From: Antrihabitans stalagmiti | GTDB taxonomy: Bacteria; Actinomycetota; Actinomycetes; Mycobacteriales; Mycobacteriaceae | DNA length: 64,000 bases | Direction: 5' to 3' | NCBI RefSeq assembly: GCF_016482825.1 | Contig: NZ_JAEMNV010000004.1 | Coordinates: 335,559 to 399,558, forward strand | Shown: piece after piece, positions 28,247 through 37,126 of the stretch | How positions within the stretch are numbered: position 1 is the stretch's first letter | How the letters are laid out: each line of letters begins with the position of its first letter | The notes under the pieces: model-generated | Database searches by the model: none | The model's input: the letters and a program-made list of their open reading frames with translations, nothing else | Told to the model about the DNA's origin: nothing | Translations under genes and position numbers: made by a program

Positions 28247-28705
28247 ATGGGTACCTGGACCGAACGCCTTGCGGAGCTCGACATCGCGCTTCCGCCTGTC
28301 GCGAAACCCGTTGCGGCGTATATCCCCGCCATCCGTACGGGCTCGCTGGTGTACACCTCCGGCCAGCTCCCGTTCGTCGACGGTGCGTTGAGCTCGACAG
28401 GCAAAGTCGGTGCCGAGGTCGACGCCGACGAGGCCAAGGCAGCCGCTCGTGCCTGTGCGCTCAACGCACTCGCCGCGATCGACAACCTGGTCGGGCTCGA
28501 TGCGATCGTGCGGATCGTCAAGGTCGTCGGCTTCGTCGCCTCCGCGGAAGGCTTCACGGGTCAGCCGGGCGTCGTCAACGGTGCGTCGGAATTCTTCGGT
28601 GAAGTGTTCGGAGACGCAGGCATTCACGCGCGGTCCGCAGTCGGGGTCGCCGAACTCCCGCTCGGTGCGCCGGTCGAGGTCGAACTCATCGTCGAGGTTT
28701 CGTAA
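28247..28705 (+). CDS. RidA-family (YjgF/YER057c/UK114) protein
   Basis: 152 aa. RidA proteins are trimeric and remove reactive enamine/imine intermediates of amino-acid metabolism. Visible: YTSGQLPFVDG near residue 40, NALAAIDNLVGLDAIVRIVKVVGFVAS, and the C-terminal GVAELPLGAPVEVELIVEV. The usual substrate-binding Arg before VGVAELP is replaced by the context HARSAVGVAEL, which keeps an Arg three residues earlier. Same order as Rv3678c. Confidence 0.88.
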   Translation: MGTWTERLAELDIALPPVAKPVAAYIPAIRTGSLVYTSGQLPFVDGALSSTGKVGAEVDADEAKAAARACALNALAAIDNLVGLDAIVRIVKVVGFVASAEGFTGQPGVVNGASEFFGEVFGDAGIHARSAVGVAELPLGAPVEVELIVEVS

Positions 28706-28721
28706 CAGGAGGTGGGCGGGG

Positions 28722-29501
28722 GTGGTGCTCGAACATCCCGCGTACGGCCGGCTGCGGCAGGTAACGCCGACGGCTGCGGTGCTGTTGGCCGACAATCCGG
28801 GCAAGATGACGCTCGACGGCACCAACACCTGGATCTTGCGTGCACCCGACAGCGCCGAATGTGTTGTGGTGGATCCTGGTCCCCGGGACAAAGCGCACAT
28901 CGGGCTGATCGCCGAGTCCGCGCCGGTCGCGATGACGCTGATCACCCATCGACATTTCGATCACACCGGTGGCCTGAAACGCCACAGGAAGCTCACCGAC
29001 AGCCCTGTGCGGTCGGCGGACCCGAAGTTTCTGCACAAATCGACGGTGCCGCTACGTGACGGTGAGATCGTCGAAGCAGCGGGTCTACGGATCGAAGTGC
29101 GGGTGACTCCTGGCCATACCGGCGACTCCGTGAGTTTCGTGCTCGACGACGCCGTACTGACCGGGGACACGATCCTCGGCCGCGGAACGACGGTCATCGA
29201 CACTCGCGACGGCACGCTCGCAGATTATCTGCGCTCGCTCGACATCCTCGCCGAAGTCGGCGAAGGTCGAGTGCTCTTGCCTGCGCACGGTCCGGATCGT
29301 CCCGATGCGGCGGCCGTCGCCCGTGAGTACCTTGCACACCGCAAACAACGACTGGAGCAGGTACAGGCCGCGCTGGACGTATTGGGTGCCGACGCGAAGC
29401 CCATGCAGGTCGTGCGGCACGTGTATGCCGACATCGACAAGAAGCTGTGGCCCGCAGCGCGCAGCTCGGTCAAAGCGCAACTGGAATACCTGAGGCGCTA
29501 G
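28722..29501 (+). CDS. Metallo-beta-lactamase-fold hydrolase (Rv3677c-like)
   Basis: 259 aa from the GTG at 28722, 9 bases after AGGAGG. Zinc motif THRHFDHTGG (HxHxDH), a later His in TPGHTGDSV, Asp in VLTGDTILG and a final His in LPAHGPD complete the metal ligands. The C-terminal helical part (HRKQRLEQVQAALDVL to WPAARSSVKAQLEYL) is of the LACTB2/glyoxalase-II-like type. Substrate is unknown; LACTB2 relatives can be RNases. It follows RidA by 16 bp. Confidence 0.87.
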   Translation: MVLEHPAYGRLRQVTPTAAVLLADNPGKMTLDGTNTWILRAPDSAECVVVDPGPRDKAHIGLIAESAPVAMTLITHRHFDHTGGLKRHRKLTDSPVRSADPKFLHKSTVPLRDGEIVEAAGLRIEVRVTPGHTGDSVSFVLDDAVLTGDTILGRGTTVIDTRDGTLADYLRSLDILAEVGEGRVLLPAHGPDRPDAAAVAREYLAHRKQRLEQVQAALDVLGADAKPMQVVRHVYADIDKKLWPAARSSVKAQLEYLRR

Positions 29502-29508
29502 CGCGCAT

Positions 29509-29550
29509 GTGCGTCCCTTCTTCAGGGCGGACCCTGGAGAAAGGACGCAC
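29509..29550. repeat. Palindromic repeat, copy 4 (GTGCGTCC subtype)
   Basis: Inverted repeat with 19-bp arms (29509-29527 and 29532-29550), one mismatch and one wobble pair, 4-base loop. It sits between the convergent ends of the beta-lactamase-fold gene (29501) and crp (29567). Ends match copy 2; the centre (CTTCAGGG) is diverged. Confidence 0.78.
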
Positions 29551-29566
29551 GAGGCGCGAAGGCCCG

Positions 29567-30241
29567 CTATCGGGCTCGGCGTGCCAGACGCTCGGAGTCC
29601 GAGATGAGAACGCTCTTGCCTTCCAGGCGCAGCCAACCGCGGTGTGCGAAGTCTGCAAGCGCTTTGTTGACGGTCTCACGGGAAGCGCCGACAAGCTGAG
29701 CGATCTCTTCCTGCGTGAGGTCGTGTGTGACCCGCAGCGAACCGGCTTCCTGGGTGCCGAAGCGTTGTGCGAGCTGCAGCAACGCTTTTGCGACCCGGCC
29801 GGGCACGTCGGTGAAGATCAGGTCTGCGAGGTTGTTGTTGGTGCGACGCAACCTACGAGCGAGGACGCGCAGCAACTGCTCCGCGATCTCGGGTCGCTGA
29901 TCGATCCACTCCTTGAGTGCGTCGCGGTCCATGCTGACCGCCCGAACCTCGGTGACGGTGGTTGCCGTCGAGGTGCGCGGGCCGGGGTCGAAGATCGACA
30001 GTTCGCCGAACATGTCCGACGGTCCCATGATGTAGAGCAAGTTTTCGCGTCCGTCTGGGGATCGGCGGCCAAGCTTCACCTTGCCGGAAACGATGATGTA
30101 AAGGCGGTCGCCCGGTTCACCTTCGTTGAAGATGACATGTCCGCGCGGGAAATCGACCGGGTGCAGCTGCTGGCTCAACGCAGCTACGGCCGAGGGCTCG
30201 ACGCCTTGGAAGATGCCGGCTCTGGCCAGGGCCTCGTCCAC
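29567..30241 (-). CDS. crp: cAMP receptor protein CRP
   Basis: 224 aa from the GTG at 30239-30241, with AAGGAG 5 bases upstream. The cyclic-nucleotide domain has the phosphate-binding cassette [19 protein letters not shown] with the Glu and Arg expected for cAMP. The C-terminal helix-turn-helix is [30 protein letters not shown]. It matches M. tuberculosis Rv3676, a global regulator of the TGTGA-N6-TCACA palindrome. Several such palindromes lie in this window, one of them upstream of crp itself. Confidence 0.95.
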   Translation of the reverse strand: MDEALARAGIFQGVEPSAVAALSQQLHPVDFPRGHVIFNEGEPGDRLYIIVSGKVKLGRRSPDGRENLLYIMGPSDMFGELSIFDPGPRTSTATTVTEVRAVSMDRDALKEWIDQRPEIAEQLLRVLARRLRRTNNNLADLIFTDVPGRVAKALLQLAQRFGTQEAGSLRVTHDLTQEEIAQLVGASRETVNKALADFAHRGWLRLEGKSVLISDSERLARRAR

Positions 30242-30301
30242 GTGTGCTCCTTATGAGGGCAGAAGTTGAAAGTGCAGTCTACTTCGCACGGCTCCAACCG
30301 T

Positions 30302-30317
30302 AGTGACAGAGGCCACT
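30302..30317 (-). promoter_or_regulatory. Weak CRP-like palindrome upstream of crp
   Basis: AGTGACAGAGGCCACT keeps the GTGA and CAC cores of the CRP consensus (7 of 10 arm positions) about 60-76 bp before the crp start codon. Possible autoregulatory site; weaker than the other matches in this window. Confidence 0.3.
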
Positions 30318-30392
30318 TACCGCACAAGGAATCGCCGCGCCGATGTGTCCGAACCGTGTTCGGACTTTACTGAAGCCGGGGGTCGTGCCTGG

Positions 30393-30665
30393 TCAGCTGG
30401 CCTTTCGGACACTGAGGAGGCGGGCACCGGCAGCGCGGGTGCGTTGTCCGTCGCCACGATTGCGACGGCGGTGGAAGCGAGCGAGTGCGACAGGCATGCT
30501 GACCTTGGCCAGCGATGCGACCTCGGCTTTGCTGGCGGTGTCGAGGAACTCTTGGACCTCTTGTTCGCGGACGTTGAGGCGGCTCAGGCGAAACTCGACA
30601 CGTTCCATGGCGAGCGCAAACAGCATGAGCAGCACCGGGAAGAGCACCACAGCGAGTCCTTGCAT
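30393..30665 (-). CDS. Small membrane protein (Rv3675-like)
   Basis: 90 aa from the ATG at 30663-30665 (MQGLAVVLFPVLLMLFALAM), giving one N-terminal membrane helix followed by a basic, Arg-rich cytoplasmic tail. The open frame extends 43 codons upstream but that part overlaps the divergent nth start and is Arg-rich. No clear ribosome site, so the start is uncertain. It has the same place and strand, upstream of crp and divergent from nth, as Rv3675 in M. tuberculosis. Function unknown. A short hairpin (30347-30365) lies between it and crp. Confidence 0.65.
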   Translation of the reverse strand: MQGLAVVLFPVLLMLFALAMERVEFRLSRLNVREQEVQEFLDTASKAEVASLAKVSMPVALARFHRRRNRGDGQRTRAAGARLLSVRKAS

Positions 30666-30745
30666 ACCGGTGAGTAAACACGGCGAAGGTCTCAGAAGGA
30701 ACACGGCACGGATTTTCTTGTCGGTCGTATCCGTACAGTTATGAG

Positions 30746-31531
30746 GTGCGAGCCACCGAATCGAACACCGAATCCGCCGGCGCAGGCGCGGCATCGTCGA
30801 AGTCGAAGGGCGAAGAGACTCGACTAGGCCTTGTGCGACGGGCGCGGAGGATGAACCGCCGTCTTTCCGAAGCGTTTCCGCACGTCTACTGCGAACTGGA
30901 TTTCACGACACCGCTCGAATTAGCAGTGGCGACAATACTTTCCGCGCAATGCACGGACAAGAAGGTCAACGAGACGACGCCGCCCGTTTTCGCGAAGTAC
31001 AAGACTGCCCGCGATTACGCCACCGCAGACCGCCTCGAGCTGGAGGAGCTGATCCGGCCGACCGGGTTCTATCGGAACAAGACGAGCTCGCTCATCGGGC
31101 TGGGTCAGGCCGTGCTCGAGCGATTCGACGGTGAGCTCCCGCACACTCTCGCCGAACTGGTCACGTTGCCCGGCATCGGCCGCAAGACGGCGAACGTGAT
31201 CCTCGGCAACGCGTTCGACGTACCGGGCATCACGGTCGACACCCACTTCGGTCGGCTGGTTCGGCGCTGGGCGTGGACGACGGAAGAGGACCCGGTCAAG
31301 GTCGAGCACGCGATCGGCGAATTGATCGAGCGCAAGGAGTGGACTCTGCTCTCGCACCGCGTGATCTTCCACGGTCGGCGGGTCTGCCATGCGAAGAAGC
31401 CTGCCTGCGGTGTCTGCGTACTTGCGAAGGATTGCCCTTCCTACGGACTCGGGCCGACGGACAAGGAGACCGCTGCCAAGTTGGTGAAGGGTCCCGAACT
31501 CGAACACCTGCTGGCGATGGCCGGCCTGTGA
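30746..31531 (+). CDS. nth: Endonuclease III
   Basis: 261 aa from the GTG at 30746. DNA N-glycosylase/AP lyase for oxidised pyrimidines. Helix-hairpin-helix [17 protein letters not shown] holds the catalytic Lys, and the catalytic Asp is in [13 protein letters not shown]. The [4Fe-4S] ligands C-X6-C-X2-C-X5-C are complete ([17 protein letters not shown]). An N-terminal extension of about 30 residues, Ala/Ser-rich, precedes the core and is not conserved in shorter homologues. It is head of a run nth - thioredoxin-like - NUDIX - marP. Confidence 0.96.
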   Translation: MRATESNTESAGAGAASSKSKGEETRLGLVRRARRMNRRLSEAFPHVYCELDFTTPLELAVATILSAQCTDKKVNETTPPVFAKYKTARDYATADRLELEELIRPTGFYRNKTSSLIGLGQAVLERFDGELPHTLAELVTLPGIGRKTANVILGNAFDVPGITVDTHFGRLVRRWAWTTEEDPVKVEHAIGELIERKEWTLLSHRVIFHGRRVCHAKKPACGVCVLAKDCPSYGLGPTDKETAAKLVKGPELEHLLAMAGL

Positions 31532-31538
31532 GGTGAGG

Positions 31539-32177
31539 ATGTCGAACTCCGGCAGGTGGTCGCTTGCTGTTCTCGTAGTGGTCGTGGGGTTGGTGGTCGC
31601 GCTGTGGCCGCGTGACGCCGAGCCGGACCCGACCGTGCAGCGCACCCCGCCTTCGTCCGGAGTCACCTCCGATACCGACCTCGGTCCGTCTCGAACCGCA
31701 GCAGCGCTCCGCCGATGCCCGACGCCGCAGCCAGGCTCCAGCCCGACACCGGGTCCACTCGACGGCATCACGCTGAGTTGCCTCGCAGACGGAACGACGG
31801 TCGACCTCGGCGCTGCGCTTGCCGGAACGCCGACCTTGCTCAACCTCTGGGCGTACTGGTGTGCACCATGTGCAGACGAGTTGCCCATACTGCAGGAATA
31901 CGCGGAACGCGCGAAGCTGTCGGTGAACGTGCTGACCGTGCACTCCGATACGAACGAGGAGATGGCGTTGGCACGACTTGCGGATCTGGCGGTGCACCTG
32001 CCAGGGGTGCAGGACGCCGCACTGCGGGTCAGGACCGCGGTCGGGGCGCCCCCGGTGCTGCCCGTATCGGTACTGCTGCGTGCGGACGGGTCCGTTGCCA
32101 AGGTGGTCGTCAAACCGTTCACCAGTGTCGACGAAATCGCAGACGTCGTCGCCGAGAATCTCGGTGTCGCAGCGTGA
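31539..32177 (+). CDS. Membrane-tethered thioredoxin-like (TlpA) protein
   Basis: 212 aa from the ATG at 31539, preceded by GAGGTGAGG. One N-terminal membrane anchor (SLAVLVVVVGLVVALWP), a Ser/Pro-rich linker, then a thioredoxin fold with active site WCAPC. It should act outside the membrane as a disulfide oxidoreductase. Same place as Rv3673c. It overlaps the next gene by 4 bases (GTGA). Confidence 0.9.
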   Translation: MSNSGRWSLAVLVVVVGLVVALWPRDAEPDPTVQRTPPSSGVTSDTDLGPSRTAAALRRCPTPQPGSSPTPGPLDGITLSCLADGTTVDLGAALAGTPTLLNLWAYWCAPCADELPILQEYAERAKLSVNVLTVHSDTNEEMALARLADLAVHLPGVQDAALRVRTAVGAPPVLPVSVLLRADGSVAKVVVKPFTSVDEIADVVAENLGVAA

Positions 32178-32953
32178 TAGCCGACAACGTGCCGCCGTCG
32201 GGTGGTGTCGCGGTGCCCGACTGGTTGCGTCGGGTCGCCGAGGAGGTTCCTACGGATTCGACAGGGACCAACCCCATCCTCGCCCGCTACGCAGCCGCCG
32301 ACGCCGATGCCCGTGAGGCAGCGGTCCTCGTGCTGTTCGGTGGCACCGCCGACGCGGACCCCAACGCGCGCGGTGGATTACCCGCCGATGCCGAAGTGCT
32401 TCTGACACAACGAGCTTCGACGTTACGTCAGCATCGCGGTCAGGTCGCGTTTCCCGGCGGTGGCGCGGATCCGGGCGACGACGGTCCGATCGCGACGGCG
32501 CTTCGGGAAGCAGAGGAAGAGACCGGCCTCGATCCTGCCGGGGTGCAACCACTGGCGACGTGGCCCGGCATCTACGTCCCACCGTCACGCTTCGACGTCA
32601 CCCCCGTCATCGCCTACTGGCGTACGCCTAGTGCCGTCGATGTCGTCGACCGCGACGAAGCCGAGCGGGTCGTGCGGGTTCCGGTGAGCACATTGCTCGA
32701 CCCAGCCAACCGCTTCATCGTTCGGCATCCGCTCGGCTACTTCGGGCCTGCGTTCACGGTCGACGGGATGGTGGTCTGGGGCTTCACGGGCGGTATTCTC
32801 GCCGGCGTGTTCGCTGTGTCCGGCTGGGAGGTCGAATGGGATCGGTCGGATGTTCGCGATCTCGAATCCACCCTCGCCGCAGCGGGTATGGGAGACTCGC
32901 TCGTCCTGCCACCCGAGTTGGACTCACCGTCGCTGCGAAAGGTTGACCGATGA
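32174..32953 (+). CDS. CoA-pyrophosphatase-type NUDIX hydrolase
   Basis: 259 aa from the GTG at 32174. It has the NUDIX box REAEEETGL preceded by GGGADPGDDG and, before that, LRQHRGQVAFPGG, the phrase typical of CoA diphosphatases (LRSHAGQVAFPGG-like). Asp replaces the first Glu of the classical box, as in many of this subfamily. Matches Rv3672c in order. Overlaps both neighbours by 4 bases. Confidence 0.9.
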   Translation: MIADNVPPSGGVAVPDWLRRVAEEVPTDSTGTNPILARYAAADADAREAAVLVLFGGTADADPNARGGLPADAEVLLTQRASTLRQHRGQVAFPGGGADPGDDGPIATALREAEEETGLDPAGVQPLATWPGIYVPPSRFDVTPVIAYWRTPSAVDVVDRDEAERVVRVPVSTLLDPANRFIVRHPLGYFGPAFTVDGMVVWGFTGGILAGVFAVSGWEVEWDRSDVRDLESTLAAAGMGDSLVLPPELDSPSLRKVDR

Positions 32954-34140
32954 CGTCGTCGAACTGGCTCGACATCGGTGTCCTCCTCATCGCATTGCTG
33001 GCAGCGACATCGGGGTGGCGGCAAGGAGCTGTAGCGTCCGCGCTCGCCTTCCTCGGCGTCGTACTCGGTGCTGTCGCAGGCATTCTCATCGCACCGCACG
33101 TCCTGGTCCACGTCGACGAGGGCCGTGCGCGGGTGCTCGTCGGTGTCCTCTTGATCGTGACCCTCGTGATCGTCGGCGAAGTCGCCGGCATGGTGCTTGG
33201 TCGCGCAGCTCGCAGCGGCATGCACAGCCCTGCGGCACGCGCGATCGACAGTTCCGTCGGTGCGGTACTGCAGGCCGTCGCCGTACTCGTCGCGGGTTGG
33301 CTGCTCGCGGTCCCGCTCACGGCGTCGTCGCAACCCGCTGTTGCGGCAGCGGTCCGTGGTTCGACAGTGCTGAGCAAGGTCGACGAGGTAGCCCCGGAGT
33401 GGATGCGTCGACTGCCGAGCGAATTCTCGGCACTGCTCGACACCTCGGGTCTGCCGGACGTGATCGGTCCGTTCGGACGTACCCCGATCACGTCGGTGGA
33501 ACCACCCGATCCGAGTGTCCTCGAAAGTCCCATCGCGCGGACCCTGCAGGACAGCGTGCTGCGTATCCGTGGGACCGCGCCGAGTTGCCAGCGCGCGCTC
33601 GAAGGTTCGGGCTTCGTCGTCGCGCCCGAACGGGTCATGACAAATGCACACGTGCTTGCAGGTACCACCGAGGTCGCCGTCGACACCGCCGACGGACCCT
33701 TGGCTGCGCAGGTCGTGCTGTTCGATCCGTCGGTCGACATCGCCATCCTCGCGGTGCCCGGCCTCACCGCACCCGTCCTGTCCTGGGCGCCCGAACCGGC
33801 CCGAACCGGTGCCGACGCCATCGTGCTCGGTTATCCCGGCGGCGGACCGTACACCGCGAGCGCGGCGAGGGTCCGTGAGACGCTCGACCTCACCGGGCCG
33901 AACATCTACCGATCCGACACTGTCGAACGCGAGGTGTACACGGTTCGTGGGTCGATCAGACAGGGCAACTCGGGCGGTCCCCTTGTCGACAGTCAGGGCC
34001 GCATCCTCGGGGTCGTCTTCGGTGCGGCGGTCGACAACAGCGACACCGGCTTCGTCTTGACCGAGAACGAGGTGTCCAAGCAGTTGGAGATGGCTCCGTC
34101 GGTGACTGCGATCGTCGAGACCGGCGCGTGCATCCTGTGA
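32950..34140 (+). CDS. marP: Membrane serine protease MarP
   Basis: 396 aa. Four N-terminal membrane segments form a CvpA-like domain (about residues 1-125), then a linker and a chymotrypsin-fold protease: catalytic His in MTNAHVLAG, Asp in DPSVDIAIL, Ser in RQGNSGGPLVD. Two Cys (PSCQRAL and GACIL) correspond to the disulfide that controls the M. tuberculosis enzyme. Rv3671c MarP is needed for acid resistance and activates the peptidoglycan hydrolase RipA. Last gene of the coupled run from nth. Confidence 0.94.
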   Translation: MTSSNWLDIGVLLIALLAATSGWRQGAVASALAFLGVVLGAVAGILIAPHVLVHVDEGRARVLVGVLLIVTLVIVGEVAGMVLGRAARSGMHSPAARAIDSSVGAVLQAVAVLVAGWLLAVPLTASSQPAVAAAVRGSTVLSKVDEVAPEWMRRLPSEFSALLDTSGLPDVIGPFGRTPITSVEPPDPSVLESPIARTLQDSVLRIRGTAPSCQRALEGSGFVVAPERVMTNAHVLAGTTEVAVDTADGPLAAQVVLFDPSVDIAILAVPGLTAPVLSWAPEPARTGADAIVLGYPGGGPYTASAARVRETLDLTGPNIYRSDTVEREVYTVRGSIRQGNSGGPLVDSQGRILGVVFGAAVDNSDTGFVLTENEVSKQLEMAPSVTAIVETGACIL

Positions 34141-34173
34141 CCGCTGGTCAGAAGGACCGAGTAGCCGAGAGGG

Positions 34174-35100
34174 CTACGTAGCGAACCGGACGATTTCGGC
34201 AGTCACCTGATCGGGCCGCTCCTGGTGGACGAAGTGGCCGGCGGACCCGATGGTGCGAAGTTCACGCCGCGGTGCCCACCTCGTACATCGCGCGAGTGTG
34301 TTGACGAGGATGTACGGGTCGAGATCCCCGTGGATCTGCAGCACGGGGATGTTGATCTGCTTGTCCATGATCGCCATGAATCGTCTACCGTCCGTTCGCC
34401 ATTGGCTACGGAAAGCCCATCGCTGATACTCCAGCGCGGAATGGGCGACGCCCGGAATCCTGATCGCGGACCGCATCCGGCGAGCAGCATCGGTGAACTC
34501 GGCGGTGCGCGGATACGCCGGACCCGACCGTGTGCGCAGGAGACGTTCGACCTCGAAACCACCGTCGCGAGTGAGGCTCCGCTCAGGGAGCAGCGGCACC
34601 TGGTATTTCAAGAACTTGGGCAGCCACGCCGACCGCTGGGGAGAGTCGCGCAGTACACCGCGTTTGAGGGCGATCGGATGCGGTGAGCTGACGAGGGCGA
34701 TCGATTTGACGACGCGAGGGTGGAGTACGGCGGTCGCCCAGCAGACGAGTCCGCCGTCTGCGTGCCCGAGCAAGGTCGCATCCGTATGGCCGAGTGCGCG
34801 GACGAGTCCGGCGATGTCGCCTGCGAGGGTCCAGCCGTCGTATCCGCGGGGAGGTTTGTCGCTGTCGCCGTAGCCGCGCAGGTCGACGGCCACGGTGCGG
34901 AAGCCCGCTTCGGCGAGGCCTGTCAATTGGTGTCGCCACGACCACCAGAAGTCCCCGAAGCCGTGCAGCATCACGATGAGCGGTGCGTCCGTCGAACTCG
35001 GTCCCGCTTCGGCGACATGAAAGCGGATGCCGTTGGCATGGATGTCTCGATGGGTCCACGGACCGTCGAATCTGACGGTGGAGGGGTCGGGCTGTTCCAC
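34174..35100 (-). CDS. ephE: Alpha/beta hydrolase, epoxide-hydrolase-like (EphE)
   Basis: 308 aa. Oxyanion motif HGFGDFWWSW, nucleophile elbow GHADGGL with Asp where lipases have Ser, and a late His in GSAGHFVHQERP. An Asp nucleophile is the mark of epoxide hydrolases and haloalkane dehalogenases; the order marP-ephE-holin matches Rv3671c-Rv3670-Rv3669. The substrate is not known. Convergent with marP. Confidence 0.85.
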   Translation of the reverse strand: MEQPDPSTVRFDGPWTHRDIHANGIRFHVAEAGPSSTDAPLIVMLHGFGDFWWSWRHQLTGLAEAGFRTVAVDLRGYGDSDKPPRGYDGWTLAGDIAGLVRALGHTDATLLGHADGGLVCWATAVLHPRVVKSIALVSSPHPIALKRGVLRDSPQRSAWLPKFLKYQVPLLPERSLTRDGGFEVERLLRTRSGPAYPRTAEFTDAARRMRSAIRIPGVAHSALEYQRWAFRSQWRTDGRRFMAIMDKQINIPVLQIHGDLDPYILVNTLARCTRWAPRRELRTIGSAGHFVHQERPDQVTAEIVRFAT

Positions 35101-35149
35101 GGCGGCGTTCAGTCGAGCTTGCGTGAGTGCAAGCGGGCTTGCGTGACCA

Positions 35150-35668
35150 CTAGCGGCCGAGTGCTCCGCTGGCGTGGCGGCCGTCGAAGCCGTCGTTCGC
35201 GCCGCCGGGCAGCACCGACTTTGCTTCCTTGAGCGAGCTGATGGTCTTCTCCGGCGCTCGGATCTTGCGGACCCGCAGATAGCCGAGCAACGCGAACAAC
35301 ACCACCGCGACGATCATCAGCAGGAACACGATCAGGAATGCGAGCCACCGTTCGAACCACAGCCAGTCGAGCAGTTCGGCAAGGAAGAAGAAGAAGAAAA
35401 ACGAGCTGAACAGCAGCACGGTCAGCGCGAGGATGAAGAAGACGCTGCCGACGAGGCCCTTCTTGATCTCGCCTGTGACCTCGGCCTTGGCGAGTTCGAC
35501 TTCGGCTCGAACCAGCGTCGACACCTGAGTCGTCGCTTCTTTGACGAGACTGCCGACGCTCGCCGACCCGGGTACGTCCACATCGGACAGCGGGATCGCC
35601 GTGATAGTCGTCGGTGCAGCGTGGCGGCCTGCACTGTCCCTGCCGTTGCTGCTCTTGGTGAAGCTCAC
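35150..35668 (-). CDS. Holin-superfamily membrane protein (Rv3669-like)
   Basis: 172 aa from the GTG at 35666-35668, 7 bases after GGAGGGG. The motif SLVKEATTQVSTLVRAEVELAKAEV followed by two membrane helices (VFFILALTVLLFSSFFFFFFL, then WLAFLIVFLLMIVAVVLFALL) is the Phage_holin_3_6 family. Despite the name, these are normal chromosomal genes in actinobacteria; there is no phage context. Basic C-terminal tail. Confidence 0.85.
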   Translation of the reverse strand: MSFTKSSNGRDSAGRHAAPTTITAIPLSDVDVPGSASVGSLVKEATTQVSTLVRAEVELAKAEVTGEIKKGLVGSVFFILALTVLLFSSFFFFFFLAELLDWLWFERWLAFLIVFLLMIVAVVLFALLGYLRVRKIRAPEKTISSLKEAKSVLPGGANDGFDGRHASGALGR

Positions 35669-35752
35669 TTGTCGACCCCTCCGGTTGCTCGGTCGTTCGG
35701 TACTCGGCATGTGCTGCTTCGCATAGCAGCGCATACCCGTCTCGTCCGCGTC

Positions 35753-36973
35753 TTATTCCAACACACCGTCGCGCTCATCATCGCGGCGCGCTCCGTGGAC
35801 GCGGCCGCGTCGCAACAGTAGCGCCGATCCGATGAGTGATGCGGCCAAAGACGTGATCAGGACGGCGGCTTTCGCGATTTCGAGACTCGTGCCGTCACCG
35901 ACGTCTGCCATCGCGAGTTCGGCGACCAGGAGGCTGACCGTGAATCCGATCGCGCCGAGTACCGAGAGGGCGAACATGTCCCTGTTGAAGAGGTTCGCGG
36001 GGCGTGTCGCGATGCCGGTGCGGATCGCAAGCCAACTGATCCCGAAGATTCCGATCGTCTTTCCGATGAGCAGACCTGCGATCACGGCGAGCGAGACGCG
36101 GTTGGTGAACAGCTCGCCGAGAACGTCGCTGTTCAGGGGCACCCCCGATGCGAACAGTGCGAAGACGGGGACGCAGAAGCCTGCTGAGAAAGGCTGGATA
36201 CGATGTTCGAGCCGCGTTGCCGGTGCCTCCGCTTCGCCGCGGTCCTTGCGCACACGCGTCAGCAGGCCGAGTGCGACGCCGGCAATGGTCGCGTGGATAC
36301 CGGACTCGTGCACCGCGTACCAGGCGAACAGCGCGAGCGGGACGTAGAGGAACGGCGTCGTGATGCGCCGATGCTGTGCGTAGGCGTAGCCGGCGAAAGT
36401 CAGTGCCGATGCGCACAGCCACAGCATGGCGATCGACGCGGTGAACAGGATCGCGATCAGCCCGATGGCGAGAAGATCGTCGACGACGGCAAGGCTCAGC
36501 AGGAACACTCGGGCGCCGGTAGGAATTCGGGAGCCCGTCATGGCGAGGACGGCGAGAGCGAACGCGATGTCGGTCGCAACGGGGATCGCCCATCCGCGGT
36601 CCATGCCGGGTGCACCGAACCCGATGGCAAACGCAATCGCCGCCGGTACGACGACACCGCCGCCCGCCGCGATGATCGGCAGCAGCGCCTTCTTTCGGTC
36701 GGCAAGTTCGCCGACGACGAGTTCGCGTTTTAGTTCGAGTCCGGCGACGAAGAAGAAGACGGCGAGCAACCCGTCCTGTGCCCAGGCGCCGATTGACAGC
36801 TCGAGATGTAGTGCGGAGATGCCGACGACGGTGTCTCGGACGCTGAAGTAGCTCTCACCGACCGGGGAGTTGGCCCAGATCAAGGCGACTGCCGCGGCGA
36901 CGAGAAGTATTGCGCCACCGACAGTTTCGGCACGCAGGTAGCGGGTGAGCTCGGAGCGCAGCGGCTGGATCAC
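35753..36973 (-). CDS. nhaA: Na+/H+ antiporter NhaA
   Basis: 406 aa from the GTG at 36971-36973, after GAGAGG. Twelve membrane segments; the ion-binding Asp pair is VVDDLLAIGL, and ATDIAFALAVL with the assembly segment GLELKRELVVGEL are characteristic. It exports Na+ in exchange for H+, aiding pH and salt tolerance. In M. tuberculosis there is no nhaA between the Rv3669 and acs orthologues, so this is a lineage-specific gain or retained gene in an otherwise collinear block. Confidence 0.95.
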   Translation of the reverse strand: MIQPLRSELTRYLRAETVGGAILLVAAAVALIWANSPVGESYFSVRDTVVGISALHLELSIGAWAQDGLLAVFFFVAGLELKRELVVGELADRKKALLPIIAAGGGVVVPAAIAFAIGFGAPGMDRGWAIPVATDIAFALAVLAMTGSRIPTGARVFLLSLAVVDDLLAIGLIAILFTASIAMLWLCASALTFAGYAYAQHRRITTPFLYVPLALFAWYAVHESGIHATIAGVALGLLTRVRKDRGEAEAPATRLEHRIQPFSAGFCVPVFALFASGVPLNSDVLGELFTNRVSLAVIAGLLIGKTIGIFGISWLAIRTGIATRPANLFNRDMFALSVLGAIGFTVSLLVAELAMADVGDGTSLEIAKAAVLITSLAASLIGSALLLRRGRVHGARRDDERDGVLE

Positions 36974-37126
36974 GGTGGCCTCTCAGGCTCGGTTTCGTCG
37001 AATGGGGTCGTTCGATCGATGCCGACCAGACTTCCCGGCGCTCCGCGATCACTCTAACAAGAGATGGTGTGACAGCCTTGATCGCGCAGGTCAGGTGTTC
37101 TTTTTCGAGAGGCGTTGGGCGGTGCG

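Noticed and set aside
35150..35668. Prophage remnant suggested by the holin family name
   Set aside because: No other phage gene nearby; the gene is part of a conserved actinobacterial block.
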